From Leptospira ognonensis (GTDB lineage Bacteria; Spirochaetota; Leptospiria; Leptospirales; Leptospiraceae): a stretch of 64,000 nucleotides of DNA. The translations under genes were made by a program, and so were the position numbers. Numbering within the stretch: the stretch's first letter is position 1; each line of letters begins with the position of its first letter. Of this stretch, positions 53,601 to 60,642 are shown one piece after another. The stretch is taken from contig NZ_RQGD01000009.1 of NCBI RefSeq assembly GCF_004770745.1, positions 15,606 to 79,605 of the forward strand. Reading direction: 5' to 3'. The notes beneath the pieces were generated by a model that saw only the letters and a program-made list of their open reading frames with translations, ran no database searches and was not told the DNA's origin.

Positions 53601-53755
53601 TCAATCTTGGACATGCCTATATTGCTTCGAAAAATTTTGAAAGGGCTTTAAACATTATAAATTCAGCAATCGCAATTGATCCTGAAAATCAGAGTTTGCT
53701 GAGATTGAAAGAACACATTCAGAACAAACAAATTAAACTGGAAGCGGGTAGTTAG
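50606..53755 (+). CDS. 7TM-HAMP-SpoIIE phosphatase with TPR tail
   Basis: A 1049-residue signalling protein. The N-terminus has seven to eight membrane helices (about 12-270). An extracytoplasmic sensor (about 270-505) follows, then a further helix (about 508-530) and a HAMP domain (about 532-590, RPIEDIIDGLTEVNSGNLDY and DDIGFMARSFNRMV). A coiled coil leads to a PP2C/SpoIIE Ser/Thr phosphatase (about 650-875) that keeps its metal-binding Asp residues (EIGGDL, NADAMGKSMQGAG, AGSDGRDDL, TDDLSLLRV). A C-terminal TPR-like region (about 900-1045) ends the protein. It probably dephosphorylates an anti-sigma-factor antagonist in response to an external signal; no partner gene is in the window. Confidence 0.88.
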   Translation: MMTWGPIAFDFYSFGSLVGVIFTFYNAQLFFTIKDKSISTKFLGLATLSLGIFHFAYMVSFSLMGPSAAYLRWLVMPAAQFGATYLTGFFLAFPEVYHPKFRKNLLAILYAGVLITTFYFVFISLSAGRVFYFSGHYWDFPIPAFYKNYGAFLLFYFLIFILAGVFQIYKMNRDTRLASAGILFSFVLITVVPGILNVQSRDGAVERGLYQTITDLVLVVGLFICTVSFINNTKDKTTILSRIIGITLATFLLVIQLIAYFSIHQTESSFDRIYYEQARSTVISSEASGDVSFYFAYDLQKREGNAIKAVEENSFKPEEYIEEFWNVWFSLQLERLEAGQPLESSLENLFSSLTEDQEGYIEEIKWAFKEKKINSGAEAITYLDGLKRKILYTRNKWRELAPNEIRTKGLALFQIKDKPMSGFHDAARKLITSNLTDEKLFLKIDKLLAPMPHRGERNYRGVVRYKESNPKALFYISYFIVDQKSNKVMEVGFPYRIYREYQNEVSIPWMLGGLGIAILVIFGFRLFFLRALIRPIEDIIDGLTEVNSGNLDYRLKIYVEDDIGFMARSFNRMVRSIAAARKRLQQYASQLEQKVQERTKELENTLQQVQALKDQQDGDYFLTSLLLQPFATNHTMDDRVQIDFLLEQKKKFTFRQYSKEIGGDLNIANQIKLNDRTYSVFLNADAMGKSMQGAGGALVLGSVFESIITRTQLSPEARKTYPERWIKNTFIELHKVFEGFDGSMLVSLVLGLVDNETGLMYFINAEHPWMVLYRDGIASFLEDELMFRKLGTSGVAGEIYIRTFQLEQGDVVIAGSDGRDDLLISHTEDGKRIINEDERLFLRIVERGQGDLEKIYEELHGVGSLTDDLSLLRVAFVEERDKVKLEGEKLKDIKSLLSKAKSATESSDLQEAISYLEEANSLDKNIPEIKKKFIQLYLKIKDYGKAKVMARDYSELKPMDTEIMYVTAFCARKVADLKTAIDFGERVRLRDPNHIKNLINLGHAYIASKNFERALNIINSAIAIDPENQSLLRLKEHIQNKQIKLEAGS

Positions 53756-53770
53756 AGTCTAAGATTCTAG

Positions 53771-54940
53771 ATGACAATCTTGTCTGAAAATATTTCATCC
53801 CACGCTAGCTTTTTTGATTTTAAGCCCGAAAGTTGGAATGAACTGGTGCCCGAGGATTCTGTCTTCCAAGAGTGGGAATTTCTTTCCACTCTGGAACGGG
53901 CCAAATGCATAGGAGAAGGAGGGGATTGGGGCGTTCACATTTTAGCCTACACGGAACGCGATCAGCTTCTCGGCCTCTTTCCTTTTTACAAACGCATTGA
54001 TTCCTACGGAGAATATATCTTTGATTTCCAATGGGCCAATGCCTTTCATCGGGCTGGCATTCCTTACTATCCAAAATTTACTGCCAGTGTCCCGTTTACT
54101 CCCGTTACAGGCGCAAGGATATTACTTTCACCAACTTTAAATGAGGAAAAGAAGTCTGAAGTTGCAACTTCGCTTTTGAAGTCATACATCGAGATTGGAG
54201 ACAAGACGGGTGTATCCTCGGCTCACATTCTCTTTTGCAAGGAAGAGGAGCTTAATTATGGAAAGCAGGTGGGTTTTGTTCCAAGGGTCACTCACCAATA
54301 CCACTGGATCAACAAAGGATATGATACCTTTGAAGATTATCTTTCTTGTCTGGTAAAGGACCGGAGAAAAACGATCCGCCAAGAAAGAAAAAAAATCGAA
54401 GCGAGTGGTCTAAACATCCAGACTCTCGTAGGTGATGCAATTGAAGACAAACATGCAGATACCTTTTATAATTTTTATGCTGATACCCATTCGCGAAAGT
54501 GGGGTCAGGCATACTTAAATAAAACATTCTTTAAACTCATCTTCCAAACCATGAAACATAGAATCCATTTGGTTCTAGCTTCCGATTCCGATGGAAATCC
54601 GATCGGAGGAAGTTTTAATTTTTATAGCGGTGATTATTTGTTCGGTCGTTATTGGGGCGCCACCTCCCACATTCCGAATTTGCATTTTGAATGCTGCTAT
54701 TATCGGTTGATAGATTTTGCAATCCAACGGAAGATGAAGCGTGTAGAAGCTGGGGCGCAAGGGGAACACAAATTCCTTAGAGGTTATGAAGCGGTTCCTA
54801 TGTATAGCCTCCATCATATTTATCATGAGTCTGGTAGTAAGGCGATCTATGATTATTTAGAAAGAGAGATCAAGATGGAAGAAGAAAATATCGCCAGTTA
54901 TAATTCACATTCTCCATTAAAGGCTCTGAGAAAGGTATAG
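53771..54940 (+). CDS. FemAB/GNAT-like protein (COG3146 type)
   Basis: A 389-residue protein of the peptidoglycan-synthesis-like GNAT group (DUF482/COG3146). Its landmarks are SFFDFKPESWNELVPEDSVF, GLFPFYKRIDSYGEYIFDFQ with WANAFHRAGIPYYPKF, VKDRRKTIRQERKKI, RYWGATSHIPNLHFECCYYR and GAQGEHKFLRGYEAVPMYSL. FemAB relatives transfer aminoacyl groups to lipid-linked precursors, but the role of this subgroup is unproven. clpS starts 8 bp downstream. Confidence 0.84.
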   Translation: MTILSENISSHASFFDFKPESWNELVPEDSVFQEWEFLSTLERAKCIGEGGDWGVHILAYTERDQLLGLFPFYKRIDSYGEYIFDFQWANAFHRAGIPYYPKFTASVPFTPVTGARILLSPTLNEEKKSEVATSLLKSYIEIGDKTGVSSAHILFCKEEELNYGKQVGFVPRVTHQYHWINKGYDTFEDYLSCLVKDRRKTIRQERKKIEASGLNIQTLVGDAIEDKHADTFYNFYADTHSRKWGQAYLNKTFFKLIFQTMKHRIHLVLASDSDGNPIGGSFNFYSGDYLFGRYWGATSHIPNLHFECCYYRLIDFAIQRKMKRVEAGAQGEHKFLRGYEAVPMYSLHHIYHESGSKAIYDYLEREIKMEEENIASYNSHSPLKALRKV

Positions 54941-54948
54941 GCATATAT

Positions 54949-55290
54949 ATGGCGAATACGAAAAAAAATCCGGGAACCGACGACGGGGTTCTCACACTCG
55001 AAAAGCAAAAAATTAAGTTAAAAAAACCTAGCAGATATAAAGTCATTCTCATCAACGATGACTTTACTCCGCAGGAGTTTGTAGTTTGGGTGCTTGCCAA
55101 TGTGTTTCGAAAAACTCTAGAAGAGTCTAGAAAGATCATGTGGACGGCGCATACAACAGGAACGGCAGTTTGTGGCGTTTATTCTTTAGATATCGCACAA
55201 ACAAAAGTTACAGAAGTTCATAGATATGCAGAGGAAGCTGGTCATCCTCTTCAGTGTCAGTTGGCAAAAGAGGAGGACAGTGAATCATGA
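54949..55290 (+). CDS. clpS: ClpS adaptor protein
   Basis: ClpS delivers N-degron substrates to ClpA. The 113-residue protein has the conserved YKVILINDDFTPQEFVVWVL (the NDD/T substrate-pocket region) and the second block MWTAHTTGTAVCGVYSLDIA, with EVHRYAEEAGHPLQCQLAKE at the C-terminus. The variable N-terminus is Lys-rich. It overlaps clpA by 4 bp (ATGA), the standard clpS-clpA arrangement. Confidence 0.96.
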   Translation: MANTKKNPGTDDGVLTLEKQKIKLKKPSRYKVILINDDFTPQEFVVWVLANVFRKTLEESRKIMWTAHTTGTAVCGVYSLDIAQTKVTEVHRYAEEAGHPLQCQLAKEEDSES

Positions 55291-57542
55291 AATTATCACA
55301 AGACTTAGAGCAGTCACTAGAAAAAGCAAAACTTGAGGCAGAAAAATACCATCATGAGTTTATCACTCTTGAGCATTTGTTATATGGGCTAAGTTTCAAT
55401 GAAAAGGTTAAAAATGTTTTATTAAATGTGGGCTGTGATTTAGAAACACTAAGGTCTGATCTCATTGCTTATTTCCAAGATGATCTATCAACGATTGCTG
55501 TTCCAGGAATAAAAATCCAACCAAAATATACTGTCGGTGTGCAGTATGTCATTCAGTTTGCCGCTTTCCATGTGGAGAATCACGGAAAGACAGAGATTGA
55601 CGGTACGAATATTCTCGTAGCGCTCTTCAGGGAAGAAGAAAGCCAGGCATGTTATATTTTAGCCAAACAAGAAATCACACGGATCGATGTGTTAAAATTC
55701 ATCTCCCATGGTACAAAAAAGCAGAAAGGCGGGGAAGAAGAAAAATTCACTGAGCAGGAAGAAGAAACGACGACTGAAGATTCGGGAAAATCAGCACTCG
55801 ATAAATTCTGCATCCACCTAACAGAAAAGGCGCGAGAGGGAAAACTCGATCCTTGCATCGGGCGAGATTTTGAAATTGAAAGAACCATTCATATCCTCAG
55901 CCGACGCCGAAAAAATAATCCTATCTTCGTGGGGGAGGCAGGTGTAGGAAAAACTTCTATCGTGGAAGGCATTGCTCAGAGAATCATTGAGAAAAAAGTG
56001 CCAAAATCTCTTTATGATTTTGAAATCTATTCTCTTGATATGGGGCTTGTCATGGCAGGCACAAAGTTTCGCGGAGAGTTTGAAGAAAGACTCAAAGCCA
56101 TTTTGGCCGAAGTCGTAGGATTTCCCAATAAGGTCGTTTTCATTGATGAAATTCACACGATTGTAGGCGCGGGTGCTGTGTCAGGTGGGAGTCTGGATGC
56201 TTCCAATTTGATGAAGCCAGCACTTGCCAATGGTGAGTTGAAATGCATTGGCACCACCACTTACAAGGAATACAAAGCGATATTTGAAAAGGACCATGCA
56301 CTGGCACGTCGGTTTCAGAAAGTGGAAGTGGCTGAACCTAGCGCGGAAGATACGCTGAAAATCCTGAATGGGCTGAAAGTTAGGTATGAAGAGTTTCACG
56401 GCGTGAAATACAGCCCCAAGGCACTCAAGGCAGCTGTGGATTTATCGAACCAATACATCAAAGATAGACACCTTCCTGATAAAGCCATAGATCTCATGGA
56501 TGAGGCGGGGGCACTCGTTAAGTTACGCGATGAAAGCAAAGAGACTGCCAAAAAAATTGTGAGCACCTCCGAGATTGAAGCCCTTGTTTCAAAAATTGCA
56601 AAAATCCCAGCAAAAACCGTAAAAACGGATGATAAGAAAAAATTATTAACTTTGGCCTCCGAGATGCAATCTGTGGTTTTCGGTCAAAACGACGCCATTA
56701 CGCAAGTTGTGGATGCCATTCACTATTCTAGGTCAGGACTTGGCGAGGAAGCAAAACCCATCGGTTCCTTTTTGTTTGTGGGTCCCACTGGCGTTGGTAA
56801 GACAGAAGTCGCTAAAACCCTGGCATCCAAAATGGGAATCGAATTCCTTCGTTTTGATATGAGTGAATACATGGAAAAGCATTCTGTTTCGAGGCTGATT
56901 GGATCCCCACCGGGATATGTAGGTTATGACCAAGGCGGTCAGCTAACGGATGCCATAGCAAAAACTCCTCATTGTGTTCTCCTTCTGGACGAAATCGAAA
57001 AAGCCCATGAAGATATTTATAATATTTTACTCCAAGTTATGGACCATGCCACTCTCACAGACAGCACAGGTAAAAAAGCAGATTTCCGACAAGTGATCCT
57101 CATTCTCACGACCAATACAGGTGCGACCGAAAGGTCAAAACCATTGCTTGGGTTCGAGCCGAGTGAGTATGATGATCGGAGCATGAAAGCCATTGAACGT
57201 ACCTTTACTCCTGAATTCAGAAACCGTTTAACGTCGGTTATTGAATTTAATTCCCTTCCTATAGACACTGTGCTCAAAATCGTGGACAGAATGTTTAACG
57301 AGCTAAAGGAAAAAGCAAAATCCAAAGGAGTTCAGATCACACTTAGCGAAGAAGCTCGGAAGTATCTAGCCGAGTCAGGGTATAGCAAAGAAATGGGTGC
57401 CAGACCGATCCAAAGGATCATTGATACCGAGATCGGCAAGCCACTCTCAAAAATGATTCTCTTCCACGAAGGAAATAAAACGGAATTAACGGTGAAAATT
57501 TCCAAAGATGAAAATGATCTTAGAAAAATTTTGATTGAGTGA
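55287..57542 (+). CDS. clpA: ClpA ATP-dependent Clp protease ATPase subunit
   Basis: ClpA is the AAA+ unfoldase that feeds ClpP. The 751-residue protein has the Clp N-domain (about 1-145), a first AAA module with Walker A VGEAGVGKTSIVEGIAQRI and Walker B VVFIDEIHTIVGAG, and a second AAA module with VGPTGVGKTEVAKTLASKM, LLLDEIEKAHEDIYN and the C-terminal sensor. No long M-domain as in ClpB is present. The neighbour clpS confirms ClpA. clpP is not in this window. Confidence 0.96.
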   Translation: MKLSQDLEQSLEKAKLEAEKYHHEFITLEHLLYGLSFNEKVKNVLLNVGCDLETLRSDLIAYFQDDLSTIAVPGIKIQPKYTVGVQYVIQFAAFHVENHGKTEIDGTNILVALFREEESQACYILAKQEITRIDVLKFISHGTKKQKGGEEEKFTEQEEETTTEDSGKSALDKFCIHLTEKAREGKLDPCIGRDFEIERTIHILSRRRKNNPIFVGEAGVGKTSIVEGIAQRIIEKKVPKSLYDFEIYSLDMGLVMAGTKFRGEFEERLKAILAEVVGFPNKVVFIDEIHTIVGAGAVSGGSLDASNLMKPALANGELKCIGTTTYKEYKAIFEKDHALARRFQKVEVAEPSAEDTLKILNGLKVRYEEFHGVKYSPKALKAAVDLSNQYIKDRHLPDKAIDLMDEAGALVKLRDESKETAKKIVSTSEIEALVSKIAKIPAKTVKTDDKKKLLTLASEMQSVVFGQNDAITQVVDAIHYSRSGLGEEAKPIGSFLFVGPTGVGKTEVAKTLASKMGIEFLRFDMSEYMEKHSVSRLIGSPPGYVGYDQGGQLTDAIAKTPHCVLLLDEIEKAHEDIYNILLQVMDHATLTDSTGKKADFRQVILILTTNTGATERSKPLLGFEPSEYDDRSMKAIERTFTPEFRNRLTSVIEFNSLPIDTVLKIVDRMFNELKEKAKSKGVQITLSEEARKYLAESGYSKEMGARPIQRIIDTEIGKPLSKMILFHEGNKTELTVKISKDENDLRKILIE

Positions 57543-57561
57543 AATGAGTTAACTCATTTCA
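57540..57561. repeat. 22-bp perfect palindrome across the clpA and downstream-gene stops
   Basis: TGAAATGAGTT and its exact inverted copy AACTCATTTCA meet without a spacer. The first TGA is the clpA stop, and the central TTA is the stop of the convergent gene. It has no loop and no T-run, so it is not a standard terminator. Confidence 0.5.
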
Positions 57562-58079
57562 AATCGCTTATCTTCGTCCTGAAAGGATAAATAGCCAAAT
57601 AAGAAGGTTAGGCTACTGATTAGGACAAAAGCAAAAAAAGTCACTCGGTAATGGATCTCACTAGGATTTAAGAAGTCAAAAAAATATCGGGTAGGTTCTA
57701 GATACCCCCATAATAAAATGATGAGCATCATCAGCTGCGTAGAAAAGAACCAAATGCGGATCCATGAAGTCTTCCAAAAGCCGAGGAAAAAGAAGTTCAA
57801 AAGGCTAAGTAGAATGAAGAAAAAATTCCACTTGGGAGAGATATATACTGTTTCTGCCATATCAAAAAAAGTAACATCATACCGAAACCACGAAAAATTA
57901 CAAAGCATAAGCTGAAGAAAGAGTAAGATAAAAAAAACTTTATCCAAAGGTGCTTTTTTATTCCAAAACGTAAAAATATAAATCGATCCAGATTTCGCCA
58001 AATGAACCCAGCCAAGAAGAATGATGGGAATACTTTGAATCGAAAAAAATAAATAATCAGCAATGGAACGAAACATCAA
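57549..58079 (-). CDS. Membrane protein of unknown function (176 aa)
   Basis: I do not recognise it. The protein is very hydrophobic and aromatic, with about five membrane helices (about 8-30, 44-62, 78-98, 105-130, 148-170) and short loops such as FWNKKAPLDK and YLEPTRYFFDFLNPSEI. No signature motif is visible. The stop lies inside the palindrome that it shares with clpA, and its start overlaps the ridA stop by 4 bp (ATGA), so it is probably co-expressed with ridA. Confidence 0.72.
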   Translation of the reverse strand: MMFRSIADYLFFSIQSIPIILLGWVHLAKSGSIYIFTFWNKKAPLDKVFFILLFLQLMLCNFSWFRYDVTFFDMAETVYISPKWNFFFILLSLLNFFFLGFWKTSWIRIWFFSTQLMMLIILLWGYLEPTRYFFDFLNPSEIHYRVTFFAFVLISSLTFLFGYLSFQDEDKRFEMS

Positions 58080-58537
58080 TCTCTTACTTCAGCAACTAAT
58101 TCAAGTTCTACGACGGCATCCAACGGAAGTGATGAGACACCAATGGCAAAACGTGCGTGTTTTCCTTGTTCGCCAAAAATTTGGATGAGTAGTTCTGAGG
58201 CACCATTTGCAACTAAATGTTGTTCTGTGAAGTTTGGATGAGAGGCCACATAGACTCCCATCTTCACTATCTTTTGTATATGGTCTAGGCTCGGAACTTG
58301 GAGTAAACAAGCTGCAAGTGCATTGAGACAAGCAATCCGTGCCTGCTCTCGTGCCTGGTCGAGTGTTGCGGATTCTCCCACTTTTCCTTTTGAGGCAAGA
58401 CTACCGTCTTTTAAGGGGAGTTGTCCCGAGGTAAAAACGAGATTTCCAGAGCGAAAAGAGGGCAGATACAGCGCCACGGCGGCAGGAGTGGGTGGCAGAG
58501 CCAAGCCCAGGGAACGGAGAGTCTCTTCAGGTTTCAT
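58076..58537 (-). CDS. RidA/YjgF-family reactive-intermediate deaminase
   Basis: RidA proteins hydrolyse reactive enamine/imine intermediates released by PLP enzymes. The 153-residue protein belongs to the longer, YjgF-like subgroup that starts EETLRSLGLALPPTPAAVAL. Conserved parts are YLPSFRSGNLVFTSGQLPL, GESATLDQAREQARIACLNA and GKHARFAIGVSSLPLDAVVE, with the Arg of KHAR in the active-site position. It is divergent from the Hsp20 operon. Confidence 0.9.
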   Translation of the reverse strand: MKPEETLRSLGLALPPTPAAVALYLPSFRSGNLVFTSGQLPLKDGSLASKGKVGESATLDQAREQARIACLNALAACLLQVPSLDHIQKIVKMGVYVASHPNFTEQHLVANGASELLIQIFGEQGKHARFAIGVSSLPLDAVVELELVAEVRD

Positions 58538-58608
58538 TCAAAATCAGTATTTTTTTTTCGAAAATTCTCGCAATTTCTAATTTTTTTTAGGTCAGAATCT
58601 ATTTTTTC

Positions 58609-58637
58609 TTGACCTTTAGCAGTCTATGTTGTAGAGT
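58609..58637 (+). promoter_or_regulatory. Sigma70-type promoter of the hsp20 operon
   Basis: TTGACC (58609-58614) and TAGAGT (58632-58637) are 17 bp apart. Transcription would start near 58644, giving a leader of about 43 nt before the ATG at 58687. The CIRCE-like site sits between and over these boxes. Confidence 0.55.
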
Positions 58638-58642
58638 GCCAG
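58616..58642. promoter_or_regulatory. CIRCE-like operator (HrcA site)
   Basis: TTAGCAGTC, exactly 9 bp, then GAGTGCCAG. Against the CIRCE consensus TTAGCACTC-N9-GAGTGCTAA the arms match at 8/9 and 7/9 positions with the exact spacing. It overlaps the -10 box, the usual place for HrcA repression. hrcA itself is not in this window. Confidence 0.6.
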
Positions 58643-58648
58643 GTAGAT

Positions 58649-58673
58649 TGGCACCAGGCAACAATGAGTGCCA
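58649..58673 (+). promoter_or_regulatory. Hairpin in the hsp20 leader
   Basis: TGGCAC (58649-58654) pairs with GTGCCA (58668-58673), 13-nt loop, ending at the AAAGGAG ribosome-binding site. An earlier GTGCCA at 58636-58641 could pair with the same TGGCAC in DNA but is upstream of the likely transcription start. Confidence 0.35.
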
Positions 58674-58686
58674 AAGGAGCGAGAAG

Positions 58687-59130
58687 ATGCTATTTCGAAT
58701 TTTAGACAACCCAAGTAGACCAAATCCTTTCTGGAGGGATTTTGACCGGTTCAACGAAGAGATTACAAAGTCGATTTTGGACTCTCAATTTGGAAATCTG
58801 AGGAGTTTTCCTCCGGTAAATATCTTTTCAAAAGAGGACGAGGCTTTGGTTTCTGCACTATTGCCAGGAATGGAGATTGAGAACATTGATATTTCCGTAA
58901 AAGACAATTTACTCACCATTCATGGTAAAAAGAAGTCGGAAGATCTTTCTGAAGGAACAGAAATTCACAGACGAGAGATATTTTCAGGTGATTTCACGAG
59001 AACTGTTGAGCTTCCCTTCCGCGTGAACCAAGAAAAAGTTCAGGCAAAATATACAAACGGGGTTCTTAATATACTGCTTCCACGCCGTGAAGAGGACAAA
59101 CCTAAAAAAATTACCATAAATTTTGAGTAA
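58687..59130 (+). CDS. Small heat-shock protein, Hsp20 family (first of two)
   Basis: Hsp20 proteins are oligomeric, ATP-independent chaperones that hold unfolding proteins. The 147-residue protein has a variable N-terminal arm (LFRILDNPSRPNPFWRDFDR) and an alpha-crystallin domain (about 50-145): VNIFSKEDEALVSALLPGME, IDISVKDNLLTIHGKKK, GDFTRTVELPFRVNQEKVQA and the A-x-x-x-N-G-V-L motif KYTNGVLNILLPRREED. The C-terminal extension lacks a clear I-x-I motif beyond KKITINFE. AAGGAG lies upstream of the start at 58687. It lies behind the CIRCE-like promoter. Confidence 0.93.
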   Translation: MLFRILDNPSRPNPFWRDFDRFNEEITKSILDSQFGNLRSFPPVNIFSKEDEALVSALLPGMEIENIDISVKDNLLTIHGKKKSEDLSEGTEIHRREIFSGDFTRTVELPFRVNQEKVQAKYTNGVLNILLPRREEDKPKKITINFE

Positions 59131-59141
59131 GGAGAATCATT

Positions 59142-59516
59142 ATGAATACATTAACCACTGAGACAAAAGAATCACCAAAACAGACGGTAGAGAAAGTTTA
59201 TTCGCCTAATGTCAATGTCTATGAAAATAAAGACAGTGTGACATTGGTTGTAGAAATGCCAGGAGTGGAACAATCCTCCATCAACTTAAATGTGGAAAAG
59301 GATACACTTTCTATAGAGGGAATCTTTAACTATGATAGTTCCTCTTTTGGTACGGCTAACAGCACTGAGTTTAGTGGAGGGAAATTCTCTAGAAAATTTA
59401 CGATTGGAAAGTTAGTCGATGCTGAGAATGCCAGAGCCAAAATTAAAAACGGAATTTTGGAATTGACGCTACCAAAAGTAGAACCAAAAAAAACAAAAAT
59501 AGAAATCCAATCTTAA
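59142..59516 (+). CDS. Small heat-shock protein, Hsp20 family (second of two)
   Basis: A 124-residue paralogue 11 bp after the first Hsp20 gene. The alpha-crystallin domain (about 22-118) shows VNVYENKDSVTLVVEMPGVE, INLNVEKDTLSIEG, GKFSRKFTIGKLVDAENARA and the conserved KIKNGILELTLPKVEPKK. It has a shorter N-terminal arm than its partner, so the two may co-assemble into mixed oligomers, a known arrangement for paired Hsp20 genes. AAGGAG precedes the ATG. A strong terminator follows. Confidence 0.93.
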   Translation: MNTLTTETKESPKQTVEKVYSPNVNVYENKDSVTLVVEMPGVEQSSINLNVEKDTLSIEGIFNYDSSSFGTANSTEFSGGKFSRKFTIGKLVDAENARAKIKNGILELTLPKVEPKKTKIEIQS

Positions 59517-59526
59517 GATTAAAACG

Positions 59527-59561
59527 TGAGCCTCTTCAGAAACTGAGGAGGCTCATTTTTT
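59527..59561. terminator. Bidirectional rho-independent terminator (hsp20 operon / hisC)
   Basis: A 13-bp stem (59527-59539 with 59543-59555, one G-T pair, 3-nt loop) is followed by TTTTTT on the plus strand. On the minus strand the hairpin begins within the hisC stop codon and is followed by AAAACG rather than a U-run in the transcript sense (CGTTTTAATC), so termination is strongest in the plus direction. Confidence 0.85.
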
Positions 59562-60638
59562 CATGATATTCTTGATTTCGGAAATTAGTTCTTCATTCTC
59601 CCTTTCAGATCCTATTGAGATACGAATATAGTCTTTGGCAAGGCCAGTCGAAAAATAACGAACAAGAATGTCTTTGGCTTTTAAGGTTTGATAGATAAAC
59701 TCTGGTCCAAAATTTGTGGGAGGTTTGCAAAAAATAAAATTAGTATGACTGTCGGGTATGTAAAATCCAAGTTCTCGCAAAACTTTCGTTAACCTCTCTC
59801 GCTCAGAAATCACTAGGTTTATATTTTTTTGAAAATACTCCTCATCTTCCAAAGCAGTCAGTGCAATCTGCTGTTCCAGGAGTCCGACATTATACGAGTC
59901 TTTTAGCTTACTGATTTGTTGTATGATGTTCTTTTCACCCACTAAATAGCCCACTCGCAGACCCGCAAGAGAATAGGACTTGGAAAAGGTTCGTGAAACG
60001 ACTAGATTCGGCAATGATTGTATTTGATCTATGAGACTTGCTTTTGCTGGTGCAAAATCGATATAGGCTTCATCGGATAAAACGATGCCGGGAAAGTTTT
60101 GTACGAAGCTCGTAAGATCCTTCTTTTCTTCTAGGATGCCCGTAGGAGCATTCGGGTGCGCGAAAGCAAATAGATCAGCTTTTGATTGCCTCAGAGCCTG
60201 AAAATCAAATTTAAGATTCGATAAAAGGGGAACCCGAAGGAAATTTATATCACACATCAATGATTCACATAACACAGGATAAAGAGAATACGTCGGATCG
60301 GGGACAAGCATCGTCGAGCCTGGACCAAGCACAGCTTGAAACAAAAGTCGTAAAGCCTCGTCGCTACCGTTTGTCACAAGAATTTGGTCCGGATGTACAT
60401 CGAATTTCCTAGCGATCGATTCTCTTAAGTATTTTCCATTATAATTTGGGTACTTCCGTAAAAGCCCTTCTGTTAGAATCTGTTCGATTGTCTCAGCTAT
60501 CTTTGGCGAGGGAGGATAAGGGTTTTCATTGGTATTGAGTTTAACGACTTTTTTACCGAGATTTGGCTGTTCTCCTGGTGTGTAGGGAACGATACCCTCT
60601 AACTCGCTACGTAGATACTTCGTTTTTTGCGATTCCAT
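59553..60638 (-). CDS. hisC: Histidinol-phosphate aminotransferase
   Basis: HisC is a PLP enzyme of histidine synthesis that interconverts histidinol phosphate and imidazole-acetol phosphate. The 361-residue protein has VKLNTNENPYPPSPKIAETI, NGSDEALRLLFQAVL, the aspartate region IVLSDEAYIDF, and the PLP lysine in VSRTFSKSYSLAGLRVGYLV. These fit HisC, although the same fold also acts on other substrates. It follows leuA by 4 bp; the rest of the his genes are not in the window. Confidence 0.9.
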   Translation of the reverse strand: MESQKTKYLRSELEGIVPYTPGEQPNLGKKVVKLNTNENPYPPSPKIAETIEQILTEGLLRKYPNYNGKYLRESIARKFDVHPDQILVTNGSDEALRLLFQAVLGPGSTMLVPDPTYSLYPVLCESLMCDINFLRVPLLSNLKFDFQALRQSKADLFAFAHPNAPTGILEEKKDLTSFVQNFPGIVLSDEAYIDFAPAKASLIDQIQSLPNLVVSRTFSKSYSLAGLRVGYLVGEKNIIQQISKLKDSYNVGLLEQQIALTALEDEEYFQKNINLVISERERLTKVLRELGFYIPDSHTNFIFCKPPTNFGPEFIYQTLKAKDILVRYFSTGLAKDYIRISIGSERENEELISEIKNIMKK

Positions 60639-60642
60639 AAGC

